A DNA stretch of 64,000 bases from positions 90,081 through 154,080 of the forward strand of contig NZ_SMNA01000013.1 in the NCBI RefSeq assembly GCF_004353825.1, read 5' to 3'. The stretch is from Occultella glacieicola. GTDB lineage: Bacteria > Actinomycetota > Actinomycetes > Actinomycetales > Beutenbergiaceae. The first letter of the stretch is position 1, and each line of letters begins with the position of its first letter. Shown in pieces: positions 9,264 to 17,003 of the stretch. A model generated the notes under the pieces. It was not told where the DNA came from. It saw only the letters and a list, made by a program, of their open reading frames with translations, and searched no databases. The position numbers and the translations under genes were made by a program.

Positions 9264-10175
9264 ATGAACTCGTCCTTCGGGTCCAACCCCAAGGTCCGCT
9301 TCGGACTCGTGGTGGTGACCTTCTTCGCCGCCCTGGCGATCCTCGGCCCGTGGCTGACGGGCACCGTGATGGGCATCGACCCGCGCGCGAACGACATCTC
9401 GGCGATCGCCTCCCCGCCGAGCTCGGAGCACTGGCTCGGCACCACCCAGTTCGGGCAGGACGTCCTCGCCCAGCTGATCGCGGGTGCCCGAGGCTCGATG
9501 TTCGTGGGCGTGCTCGCGGCCCTCATCGGCACCGTTCTGGCGATCGTGTTCGGTGTCACGGCCGGCTACTTCGGCGGCCGCACCGACCACGTCCTGAACT
9601 TCGTCACGAACATCTTCATGGTGATGCCGGTCCTCCCGCTGATCTTCATCGTCTCCGGCTACCTGCGCGGCACGGGTCTGTGGATGATCGCGATCATCAT
9701 CGGGGTGTTCGGCTGGGCCGGCGGGGCCCGCACCCTGCGGGCGCAGACGATGAGCGTGCGCAACCGCGACTTCGTGCTCGCCATGCGCATGCTCGGGGAG
9801 TCGAACCCGCGCCTGATCGGCTCCGAGGTGCTCCCGCACTTGGGTGGCTGGGTCGCCTCGATGTTCCTGTCCGCGATGATCGGGGCGATCCTGGCCGAGG
9901 CCGGTCTGGCGTTCCTCGGGATCTCCGACTCCGGGGCGATCAGCTGGGGGTCGATGATCCAGGCAGCCCAGTCCCAGAGCGCGGTGCTGCGCGGACTCTG
10001 GTGGTGGTTCGTGCCGCCCGGCCTGTGCATCGCCCTGATCGGCACGGCCGCGGCCATGCTGAACTTCGGCGTGGACGAGCTGTCCAACCCGAAGCTGCGC
10101 TCGGCGACCCGCAAGGTCGTGCGTCGCACCCGTCGGGTGGAGCGAGCCGTGGCGGCCGAGACGAGGACGGCATGA
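9264..10175 (+). CDS. ABC importer permease 2 (DppC/OppC type)
   Basis: A 303-residue BPD_transp_1 permease with an N-terminal membrane segment (about 12-32) and a C-terminal five-helix core. The segment PPSSEHWLGTTQFGQDVLAQL matches the DppC signature, and the coupling loop reads VRNRDFVLAMRMLGESNPRLI. The Arg-rich tail (RKVVRRTRRVERA) is cytoplasmic. Its stop overlaps the next ATPase start (ATGA). It pairs with the preceding permease as the second half of the channel. Confidence 0.93.
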   Translation: MNSSFGSNPKVRFGLVVVTFFAALAILGPWLTGTVMGIDPRANDISAIASPPSSEHWLGTTQFGQDVLAQLIAGARGSMFVGVLAALIGTVLAIVFGVTAGYFGGRTDHVLNFVTNIFMVMPVLPLIFIVSGYLRGTGLWMIAIIIGVFGWAGGARTLRAQTMSVRNRDFVLAMRMLGESNPRLIGSEVLPHLGGWVASMFLSAMIGAILAEAGLAFLGISDSGAISWGSMIQAAQSQSAVLRGLWWWFVPPGLCIALIGTAAAMLNFGVDELSNPKLRSATRKVVRRTRRVERAVAAETRTA

Positions 10176-11212
10176 GCGCCCCCGCCCGCACCGAGACCCG
10201 GACCCTCACCCGGAGCAGCCCCCACGAGGCGGTGCTCGAGGTGCGTGACCTCACCGTCGACTACATCGGGCCCGACGGCGCCGTGACGGCGTGCAAGGAC
10301 GTCACCCTCTCGCTTCGGCGTGGTGAGATCCTCGGCATCGCCGGTGAGTCCGGCTCCGGCAAGTCCACGCTGATCACGGCCCTGACCCGGTTGCAACGGC
10401 CGCCCGCCGCGACCACCTCCGGCAGCATCACGTTCCATCCGCGGGACGGCCGGGCCGGGATCGACCTGGTCGGTCTCTCCCCGCGGGAGCTCCGCCGGCT
10501 GCGGTGGTCCACGATGTCGATCGTGCTGCAGAGCGCGATGGACGCCCTGAACCCGGTGATGCGCCTCGGCGACCAGTTCGCCGACGTGCTGCGCACCCAC
10601 TACCGGGATCTGGACCGCAGCGGCGCCAGGGACCGGACCACCGAGCTGCTCGCGATGGTGGGCATATCCGCGGACCGGGCCCGGAGCTTCCCGCACGAGA
10701 TGTCCGGCGGGATGCGCCAACGCGCCACCATCGCCCTCGCCCTCGCGTGCGAGCCGGAACTGGTGGTGATGGACGAGCCGACCACCGCCGTCGACGTGGT
10801 CATGCAACGGCAGATCCTCGCCCAAGTGCTGCGGCTACGACGCGAACTGGGCTTCGCCGTCGTGATCGTCACGCACGACCTGTCCCTGCTCCTGGAGGTG
10901 GCCGACCGGATCGCGATCATGTACGCCGGACGCATCGTGGAGGTGGGCACGGCCAGCGCCCTGTACCGGGACCCGGCCCACCCGTACACCCGCGGGCTGC
11001 GGGACTCCTTCCCACCACTGCACGCGCCGTTGCGGGAACTCCGGGGGATCCCGGGGACGCCACCGGACCTGCGCCGCCCGCCGAGCGGGTGCCCGTTCCA
11101 TCCCCGGTGCCCGGTGCGCGTCGAAGCCTGCCAGAGCACCCTGCCCGCGCTCGTACCCTTGCCCGAACAGGAGGCCGCGTGCCTGCTGCTGACCTCGGAG
11201 GAGAACCCATGA
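10172..11212 (+). CDS. ABC importer ATPase (DppD/OppD type)
   Basis: A 346-residue cytoplasmic ATPase that powers the importer. It shows Walker A GESGSGKST (about residues 58-66), the signature SGGMRQR, Walker B LVVMDEPTTAVD and the switch His in VTHDLS. The C-terminal oligopeptide/dipeptide extension has the family cysteines in SGCPFHPRCPVRVEAC, which in some relatives bind an iron-sulphur cluster. The signature loop has Met rather than Gln (GGMRQR), which is common in DppD. It overlaps its neighbours by 4 nt on both sides. Confidence 0.93.
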   Translation: MSAPARTETRTLTRSSPHEAVLEVRDLTVDYIGPDGAVTACKDVTLSLRRGEILGIAGESGSGKSTLITALTRLQRPPAATTSGSITFHPRDGRAGIDLVGLSPRELRRLRWSTMSIVLQSAMDALNPVMRLGDQFADVLRTHYRDLDRSGARDRTTELLAMVGISADRARSFPHEMSGGMRQRATIALALACEPELVVMDEPTTAVDVVMQRQILAQVLRLRRELGFAVVIVTHDLSLLLEVADRIAIMYAGRIVEVGTASALYRDPAHPYTRGLRDSFPPLHAPLRELRGIPGTPPDLRRPPSGCPFHPRCPVRVEACQSTLPALVPLPEQEAACLLLTSEENP

Positions 11213-12309
11213 CACGCCACGACGGCGCACCGGCGGACACGGCCGACCACGAGGTTGCGGTCCTGTCCGCGGTGGACGTGAGCAAGCACTTCGTGGTGCG
11301 CAACGCCGTCGGGAACTCCTCGGTGGTGCGTGCCGTGGAGCACGCCTCGGTGGACCTGCACGCCGGACGGATCGTCGCCGTCGTCGGGGAGAGCGGCAGC
11401 GGTAAGACCACGCTGGCCCGGCTGCTGGCCCGGTTCTACGAGCCGACGCAGGGACAGATCCGCCTCGACGGCGCCCCGGTCGCCAAGGGGTCGGCCGCCC
11501 GCGGCTACCACCAGCAGGTCCAGCTGATCTTCCAGGACCCGTTCGGGTCGCTGAACCCGGTGCACCGGGTCCGGCACAACCTCGACCGGGCCCTGCGCAT
11601 CCACGACCGCCGTCTCGGCCGGGCGGAGCGACGCAGGCGTGCCGTCGAGCTGCTGGAGCGGGTCAGCCTCACCCCTGGCGAGGACTTCCTGGACAAGTTC
11701 CCGCACGAGCTCTCCGGAGGCCAGCGGCAGAGGGTGGTGATCGCGCGGGCGCTGGCGGTGGCGCCGAAGGTCCTGCTGGGCGACGAGCCGATCTCGATGC
11801 TGGACGTCTCGATCCGGCTCGAGATGCTCAACCTGCTCGGTCGGCTCAGCCGCGAGGAGGGGCTGGCCATGCTCTACATCACGCATGACATCGCCAGCGC
11901 CCGTTACGTCTGCGACGACGTGGTGGTGATGTACGCCGGGCAGATGACCGAGGGGGGCCCCAAGGACCGGGTCATCGGCGCCCCGGCGCACCCGTACACG
12001 AAGCTGCTCGTGGAGTCCTCACCGGATCCGGACCGGGTGGGCACCACCTCAAGGGACGACCAGTTCGCCGACGCCGAGGCGCTCGGCGAGCCGCCGAGCC
12101 TGATCGAGCCACCGACCGGCTGCCGGTTCCACCCGCGGTGCCCGTTCGCGATGAGCCGGTGCGCCGAGGAGGAGCCGCCCCGCACCGACCTCGGGGACGG
12201 GCACTGGTCCCGGTGCTGGCTGCACCAGGTGGGCCGCGCGGACGAGATCGGTGCGGACACCTACTCGGCGGCGCTGGCCCGGCGCGACCCGGCCGAGGTG
12301 GCGTCGTGA
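11209..12309 (+). CDS. ABC importer ATPase (DppF/OppF type)
   Basis: A 366-residue second ATPase of the importer. Walker [10 protein letters not shown] begins near residue 60, the signature is LSGGQRQR, and Walker B reads [12 protein letters not shown], with Gly before the DE where most homologues have Ala. The C-terminal extension again carries a cysteine cluster, [15 protein letters not shown], plus a later CWLH. It forms a heterodimer with the preceding ATPase. Start and stop overlap the flanking genes (ATGA and GTGA), tying it to the LacI regulator downstream. Confidence 0.93.
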   Translation: MTRHDGAPADTADHEVAVLSAVDVSKHFVVRNAVGNSSVVRAVEHASVDLHAGRIVAVVGESGSGKTTLARLLARFYEPTQGQIRLDGAPVAKGSAARGYHQQVQLIFQDPFGSLNPVHRVRHNLDRALRIHDRRLGRAERRRRAVELLERVSLTPGEDFLDKFPHELSGGQRQRVVIARALAVAPKVLLGDEPISMLDVSIRLEMLNLLGRLSREEGLAMLYITHDIASARYVCDDVVVMYAGQMTEGGPKDRVIGAPAHPYTKLLVESSPDPDRVGTTSRDDQFADAEALGEPPSLIEPPTGCRFHPRCPFAMSRCAEEEPPRTDLGDGHWSRCWLHQVGRADEIGADTYSAALARRDPAEVAS

Positions 12310-13361
12310 CAGCCGTGCGCCGGGACCGGCCGGTGCGGCAGTCCGACGTGGCGCGCCTGGCCGGGGTCTCCCAGTCGGCCGTGTCGCGCGTGGTGAGCGG
12401 GGACCTCGCCCGCATCCCCGCGGCCACGGCGGAACGCATCCGGGAGGCCGTCCGGGAACTCGGCTACGTGCCGAACCCGGCGGCTCGCAGCCTACGGGGG
12501 CGGCGGAACTCGCTCCTGGGGGTGCACGCGTTCGAACCACTGTTCCAGTGGGCCCGGGACGGGTTCTACCTGGACTTCCTGCTCGGCATCGAGGAACGCG
12601 CCGAGGAGACCGGCAACGACCTGGTCCTGTTCACCTCCGCCACCGGCCGGCACGGGTCGGGCACCGTGTACACCTCGGAGATGAACCGTCTCGGCATGGC
12701 GGACGGCAGCATCCTGCTGGGTGTCGCCTCGGACCCGCACGAGCTCGCCCGCCTCGCCGGCGACGGCTACCCGTTCGTGCACGTCGGTCGCCGGGACGTC
12801 CCCGGCGTCGAGATCTCGTGTGTGATCCCGGACTACCGCACCGCGTCCGTGGAGGTGGTCACCCGGCTGGCCGAGCTCGGCCACCGCACCCTCACCTACC
12901 TGCGGGACCCGAACGAGAACGAGCCCTACCAGGATCGGCGCGCCGGGTACCAGGCGGCGCTCGCCGAGCTCGGGCTGGAGGACGACTCGCCCGGTGCCGC
13001 CGGCCGGTCGGGCTTCGACGACTCCTCGGTCGAGGACCTGCTGCGACGTGGGTCCACCGCGGTGGTGGCCGAGAGCGTGTGGCTGGCCGAGCAGATGATG
13101 GCCGCGCTGACCGCCCGGGGCCTGACCGTGCCCACCGACGTCTCCGTCGCGGTCCTCGAGACCCGTTCTCCGGACTCGGCGGTCGAGTGGGACTGCCTCG
13201 TGATCCCCCGGCTCGAGGTCGGCCGCCGGGCCGTGGACCAGCTGATCGAACTCGTCGAGGATCCCCGGACCCCTCCGACCCAGACCTGGGTGCCGTGCTC
13301 CATGGCGCCGGGCACCACCATCACCATCGCGAAGACGAGCCAACGGAAGGTCGAGCCATGA
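12306..13361 (+). CDS. LacI-family transcriptional regulator of the importer operon
   Basis: A 351-residue regulator. The N-terminal helix-turn-helix spans about residues 10-35 (QSDVARLAGVSQSAVSRVVSG), followed by the hinge YVPNPAARSLRG and a periplasmic-binding-protein-like effector domain. GTG 12306 is chosen because it overlaps the upstream stop (GTGA) and places the helix-turn-helix at the expected N-terminal position. Being encoded within the operon, it probably responds to the transported compound or a product. LacI proteins mostly sense sugars, supporting a carbohydrate substrate despite the dipeptide-type transporter. Confidence 0.92.
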   Translation: MTAVRRDRPVRQSDVARLAGVSQSAVSRVVSGDLARIPAATAERIREAVRELGYVPNPAARSLRGRRNSLLGVHAFEPLFQWARDGFYLDFLLGIEERAEETGNDLVLFTSATGRHGSGTVYTSEMNRLGMADGSILLGVASDPHELARLAGDGYPFVHVGRRDVPGVEISCVIPDYRTASVEVVTRLAELGHRTLTYLRDPNENEPYQDRRAGYQAALAELGLEDDSPGAAGRSGFDDSSVEDLLRRGSTAVVAESVWLAEQMMAALTARGLTVPTDVSVAVLETRSPDSAVEWDCLVIPRLEVGRRAVDQLIELVEDPRTPPTQTWVPCSMAPGTTITIAKTSQRKVEP

Positions 13362-14959
13362 CAGAACGTCGAACCGAGATCCTGGTGGTCGGGGGTGGGC
13401 TCGGCGGCGTCGCCGCGGCCCTGACCGCGGCCCGCCTGGGCCGGAAGGTGATCCTCACCGAGGAGACCGACTGGCTCGGGGGACAGCTGACCGCCCAGCT
13501 CGTGCCACCGGACGAGCACGCCTGGATCGAGTCCGACCTGGTCTCCCCGACCTACGCCGAGCTGCGGCGCCGGATCCGTGACTACTACCGGCGCAACTAC
13601 CCGCTGTTGCCCGCCGCCGCCGAGAACCCGACCCTGAACCCCGGGCTCGGCTGGGTCTCCCGGCTCTGCCACGAGCCCCGCGTCGCGGTCGCCGCGATCG
13701 AGGAGATGCTCGCGCCGTGGCGCGCCTCCGGCGCGATCGAGGTCCTCCTCGAGCATGTCCCGACGGCGGTGCACACGGGCGGCGACGTGATCGACGCGGT
13801 GACGCTGAGCGACCGGCGCACGGGGGACGAGCTGACCGTCGCCGCGGACTTCGTGGTGGACGCCACCGAGCTGGGTGACCTGCTCGAGCTCGGCGGGGTC
13901 GAGCACGTCATCGGAACCGAGTCGCGGGAGGACACCGGGGAGCTGCACGCTCCGGAACGGGCGGACCCGCTCGACCAGCAGGCCGTCTCCTGGTGCTACG
14001 CCCTGGAGCACCGGGAGGGGGAGGACCACACCATCGACCGGCCCGCGAGCTACCAGCACTGGGCCACGAAGGTGGACGACTTCTGGCCCGGACCGCAGCT
14101 GTCCTGGGTGGACGTGGAGCCGGTGTATCTGGGCAGGCGGGACCGGCCGATCTTCATGTCCGAGCCGACGCCGGGGGTGCCCTTCGACCTGTGGGACTAC
14201 CGCCGGATCCTCGCCGCCGAGCAGTTCGACCCGGCCGCGGGCCTGCGCGACGTCTCCGCGGTGAACTGGCCGCAGATCGACTACTGGGAGGCGCCGCTGC
14301 TCGGTGTCGACGCCGCCGCGAAGGAGCGGGCCCTCGCCCGCAGCCGGGAGCTGTCCCTCTCCTTCCTGTACTGGATGCAGACCGACGCACCCCGGGAGGA
14401 CGGCGGCACCGGCTACCCCGGGTTGCGGCTGCGGCCGGACGTGGCCGGCACCGCGGACGGGCTGGCCAAGACCGCCTACATCCGCGAGTCACGCCGGATC
14501 GCGGCCGAGTTCACCGTGCTCGAGCAACACGTCGGCGTCGAGGCCCGTGGCGTGGAGGCGGGCTCCGCCGTGTTCGACGACGCCGTGGGGATCGGCCACT
14601 ACCGGATCGATCTGCATCCCTCCACGGCCGGCCGCACCTACGTGGACATCGAGTGCTTCCCGTTCCAGATCCCGCTCGGGGCCCTGCTCCCGGTCCGGGT
14701 GGACAACCTGCTGCCGGCGTGCAAGAACATCGGCACCACCCACATCACGAACGGGAGCTACCGCCTGCACCCGGTCGAGTGGTCGATCGGTGAGGCGGTC
14801 GGGGCGCTGGTCGCGTTCTGCCTCGACCGCGGCGTGGTGCCCCGCAAGGTGCGCGCCGACTCCGCCAGCCGCTCCGACTACCAGGAACTGCTGCGCGGTC
14901 GGCTCGGGGTGACCACGGCCTGGCCGGACGAGGTCCGGCGCACCCGACCCGGCCACTGA
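13358..14959 (+). CDS. FAD-dependent oxidoreductase (FAD_oxidored / pfam12831 type)
   Basis: A 533-residue flavoprotein. The dinucleotide-binding motif VVGGGLGGVAAALTAARLG is at residues 10-28, with an acidic ribose contact in LTEE and the WLGGQLT segment typical of FAD_oxidored proteins. DATELGDLLELGG, the ribityl/adenine contact NIGTTHITNGSYRLHP and the C-terminal EWSIGEAVGAL complete the fold. No signal peptide is visible, so it acts in the cytoplasm. It is the last gene of the importer operon and overlaps lacI by 4 nt. In other bacteria such proteins sit in polysaccharide utilisation clusters and may oxidise a sugar or sugar acid. The substrate here is unknown. Confidence 0.85.
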   Translation: MTERRTEILVVGGGLGGVAAALTAARLGRKVILTEETDWLGGQLTAQLVPPDEHAWIESDLVSPTYAELRRRIRDYYRRNYPLLPAAAENPTLNPGLGWVSRLCHEPRVAVAAIEEMLAPWRASGAIEVLLEHVPTAVHTGGDVIDAVTLSDRRTGDELTVAADFVVDATELGDLLELGGVEHVIGTESREDTGELHAPERADPLDQQAVSWCYALEHREGEDHTIDRPASYQHWATKVDDFWPGPQLSWVDVEPVYLGRRDRPIFMSEPTPGVPFDLWDYRRILAAEQFDPAAGLRDVSAVNWPQIDYWEAPLLGVDAAAKERALARSRELSLSFLYWMQTDAPREDGGTGYPGLRLRPDVAGTADGLAKTAYIRESRRIAAEFTVLEQHVGVEARGVEAGSAVFDDAVGIGHYRIDLHPSTAGRTYVDIECFPFQIPLGALLPVRVDNLLPACKNIGTTHITNGSYRLHPVEWSIGEAVGALVAFCLDRGVVPRKVRADSASRSDYQELLRGRLGVTTAWPDEVRRTRPGH

Positions 14960-14967
14960 CCGCGGCC

Positions 14968-15043
14968 GGCGCCGTCGGGCGGGCCGGTGCGGCTCGGGGA
15001 CAGTTGGTCCCCGGTCCCGCATGCAGAGACGCCCGACGGCGCC
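14968..15043. terminator. Nested hairpins after the FAD oxidoreductase gene
   Basis: A perfect 14-bp inverted repeat (14968-14981 with 15030-15043) encloses a second stem-loop with 7-bp arms CGGGGAC (14995-15001) and GTCCCCG (15007-15013). The pair lies just after the FAD oxidoreductase stop and before the aro leader promoter, so it probably insulates the two units. Confidence 0.6.
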
Positions 15044-15058
15044 CGCTCGCCGGGTGTG

Positions 15059-15064
15059 TAGTCT
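15059..15064 (+). promoter_or_regulatory. -10 element of the aro leader transcript (leaderless)
   Basis: TAGTCT matches the actinobacterial TANNNT hexamer. It lies 6 nt before the ATG of the leader ORF, so transcription would begin at or next to that ATG and the leader ORF would be read from a leaderless mRNA. No clear -35 element is seen. Confidence 0.55.
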
Positions 15065-15070
15065 CCCCTT

Positions 15071-15133
15071 ATGCGTTGCGCACCCAGGTATTGGTTTAGC
15101 GTGTCGGCCCCGGCCGTCGCGCTCAGCCTCTGA
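15071..15133 (+). CDS. Aromatic leader peptide (Tyr-Trp-Phe control codons) upstream of DAHP synthase
   Basis: A 20-codon ORF beginning MRCAPRYWFS and ending at TGA 15131-15133. Codons 7-9 are TAT-TGG-TTT, one codon for each aromatic amino acid in a row. In this GC-rich genome TAT and TTT are disfavoured, which would increase sensitivity to charged tRNA supply. It is followed by hairpins and, 114 nt after its stop, the first enzyme of aromatic biosynthesis. A leader-peptide attenuator before a DAHP synthase gene (aroR-aroF) is known in Corynebacterium glutamicum. Applying that mechanism here is inferred. Confidence 0.75.
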   Translation: MRCAPRYWFSVSAPAVALSL

Positions 15134-15184
15134 CGCGCGCAACCGGAGCCGACACAGGGCGTGGACCAACGGGGTCCGCGCCCT
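15101..15184 (+). promoter_or_regulatory. Candidate attenuator hairpins of the aro leader
   Basis: The first stem pairs GTGTCGGC (15101-15108) with GCCGACAC (15148-15155) and starts 3 nt after the Phe codon, inside the leader ORF, so a stalled ribosome would mask it. The second stem pairs 15156-15167 with 15173-15184, twelve base pairs including one G-U, with a 5-nt loop. It is terminator-like but lacks a U-run. Its 3' arm could alternatively pair (GGTCC with GGACC, 15238-15242) next to the ribosome-binding site. Either transcriptional or translational control is therefore possible. Confidence 0.55.
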
Positions 15185-15246
15185 TCGCCATTGAGGCGGG
15201 CGCTCCGGGAGCTGGGGTGATCCGCCCGGACCCGGAAGGACCAGCC

Positions 15247-16314
15247 GTGGATCTCACCCAGACCGAACGCACCAACGACCTGCGCGTGTTGCGCATGGAG
15301 CCGCTGCCGACCCCGAGCGAGGTGCTCGCCGAGCTGCCGCTGCCGGACGCCTCCGCCGAGCTCGTGGCCCGCTCGCGGGCGCACACCCAGGACATCCTGG
15401 CCGGCCGTGACCACCGGCTGCTCGTGGTGGTCGGCCCGTGCTCGGTGCACGATCCCGTGGCCGGTGTGGAGTACGCGCACCGGCTGTCCGCGCTCGCGGC
15501 CGAGCTGAGCGACGACCTGCACGTCGTGATGCGCGTCTACTTCGAGAAGCCGCGCACCACCACCGGCTGGAAGGGCCTCATCAACGACCCCGGGCTGGAC
15601 GGCAGCTACGACATCCCGCGGGGTCTGCGTCTGGCCCGGACCGTGCTGCTGGACGTGCTGGCCGAGGGCGTGAGCGCCGGGTGCGAGTTCCTCGAGACGA
15701 CCTCGCCGCAGTACATCGCGGACACGGTCAGCTACGGAGCGATCGGGGCGCGAACGGTCGAGTCCCAGGTGCACCGGCAACTGGCCTCCGGGCTGTCCAT
15801 GCCGATCGGGTTCAAGAACTCCTCCGACGGCGACGTCCAGGTGGCCGCGGACGCGTGCGTGGCCGCGGCCTCGCCACAGACGTTCCTCGGCGTGGATGCC
15901 CGCGGCCGGGCCGCGGTCGTCGACACCGCCGGCAACCCGGACTCCCACGTGATCCTGCGCGGCGGCCGCCGTGGCCCGAACTACGCACCGCCGGCGCTCA
16001 CCGCCGCGCTGGACGTGCTCGAGCGGTCCGGCCTGGCCCGCCGCCTGGTCGTGGACGCCAGTCACGGCAACAGCGGCAAGGACCACGTCCGGCAGGCCGA
16101 GGTGGCCCGGGAGATCGCCGAACAGGTCGCCACCGGCGAGCACGGGATCGCCGGGGTGATGCTGGAGAGCTTCCTGGTGGCCGGGCGGCAGGAACCGGCG
16201 CCGACGGGACTCACCTACGGCCAGTCGGTCACGGACGCGTGCCTGTCCTGGGACACGACCGAGTCGGCGATGCGGAACCTGGCCACCGCGGCGGCGCGGC
16301 GACGCGCGAACTGA
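15247..16314 (+). CDS. 3-deoxy-7-phosphoheptulonate (DAHP) synthase, class I
   Basis: A 355-residue enzyme that condenses phosphoenolpyruvate and erythrose-4-phosphate, the entry step of the shikimate pathway. GTG 15247 is chosen over GTG 15217 because GGAAGGA at 15234-15240 is correctly spaced. Class I AroF/AroG/AroH motifs are seen: VVVGPCSVHDP, MRVYFEKPRTTTGWKGLINDP split across the barrel, GCEFLETTSPQYIAD, GFKNSSDGDVQ and DASHGNSGKDH. The N-terminal extension (NDLRVLRMEPLPTPSEV) is where feedback inhibitors bind in this class. The leader peptide upstream suggests control by aromatic amino acid supply. Confidence 0.93.
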   Translation: MDLTQTERTNDLRVLRMEPLPTPSEVLAELPLPDASAELVARSRAHTQDILAGRDHRLLVVVGPCSVHDPVAGVEYAHRLSALAAELSDDLHVVMRVYFEKPRTTTGWKGLINDPGLDGSYDIPRGLRLARTVLLDVLAEGVSAGCEFLETTSPQYIADTVSYGAIGARTVESQVHRQLASGLSMPIGFKNSSDGDVQVAADACVAAASPQTFLGVDARGRAAVVDTAGNPDSHVILRGGRRGPNYAPPALTAALDVLERSGLARRLVVDASHGNSGKDHVRQAEVAREIAEQVATGEHGIAGVMLESFLVAGRQEPAPTGLTYGQSVTDACLSWDTTESAMRNLATAAARRRAN

Positions 16315-16383
16315 CGTTGCGCCGTCGGGCGGAGCGACGAGGAGCAGCCGGCGCCCTGGCGCGGTGACCGACCGGACCGGGCT

Positions 16384-16414
16384 GACGCCGTCGGGCACCA
16401 CCGGCGACGGCGTC
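16384..16414. terminator. 10-bp perfect hairpin between convergent DAHP synthase and Nudix genes
   Basis: GACGCCGTCG (16384-16393) pairs with CGACGGCGTC (16405-16414) around an 11-nt loop. Its place between convergent stops suggests bidirectional termination; there is no U-run. Confidence 0.6.
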
Positions 16415-16417
16415 GCC

Positions 16418-16903
16418 TCACCGCTCGAAGGCGGGTCCGGCGGACGGGTCGGACCGGAAGGCGAGCGTGTCCGCGATCCGCTGGGCGGTGGTGTCCGCGA
16501 GCGGCGCCGGCAGCGCGTCGGTCGCGAACCAGCCGACCTCGAGCGACTCGTCGTCGCCGACGCGGGCCTCACCGCCCGTGTGCCGGCACCAGAACGTCAG
16601 GTCCAGGTACTGCGCCCGGTCGCCGTTCGGGTAGGTGATCACGTCGCCGGTGCGGACCGCCGTCAGCGCCTCCACCCGTGCGCTCACGCCGGTCTCCTCG
16701 GCGACCTCGCGCAGCGCGGCGCGGGCGGGCTGCTCGCCGGGGTCGAGGATGCCACTGATCACCGCCCAGGCGCCGGTGTCGCTGCGGCGCCCGAGCAGGA
16801 CCCGGTCGGCGGCGTCGAACACCACCGCGCTCACCCCCGAGAGCCACAGGAGCTCGGTGCCGACGTGCCGGCGCAGGTCCGTCACGAACTCGGGGATCGG
16901 CAT
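16418..16903 (-). CDS. Nudix hydrolase
   Basis: A 161-residue Nudix pyrophosphatase. The box GX5EX7REUXEEXGU is complete: GILDPGEQPARAALREVAEE followed by TGV, about residues 50-72, with metal-binding glutamates in REVAEE. The C-terminal half (FWCRHTGGEARVGDDESLEVGWF) resembles the subgroup annotated as ADP-ribose or (d)NTP pyrophosphohydrolases. The substrate cannot be set from sequence. It diverges from the uracil permease across a 100-bp promoter gap. Confidence 0.9.
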   Translation of the reverse strand: MPIPEFVTDLRRHVGTELLWLSGVSAVVFDAADRVLLGRRSDTGAWAVISGILDPGEQPARAALREVAEETGVSARVEALTAVRTGDVITYPNGDRAQYLDLTFWCRHTGGEARVGDDESLEVGWFATDALPAPLADTTAQRIADTLAFRSDPSAGPAFER

Positions 16904-17003
16904 GGCATCGATCCTGCCACGGGCGGCGGACGGCCGGTCCCGACGTCGCCGCTACGATGCCGGACGGGCCCCGGCCGGTGGCCCGAACAGATGAGGAGCA
17001 TCC

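Noticed and set aside
13358..14959. FAD oxidoreductase as a geranylgeranyl reductase or phytoene desaturase
   Set aside because: The WLGGQLT segment and C-terminal blocks fit FAD_oxidored proteins, and no isoprenoid genes are nearby.
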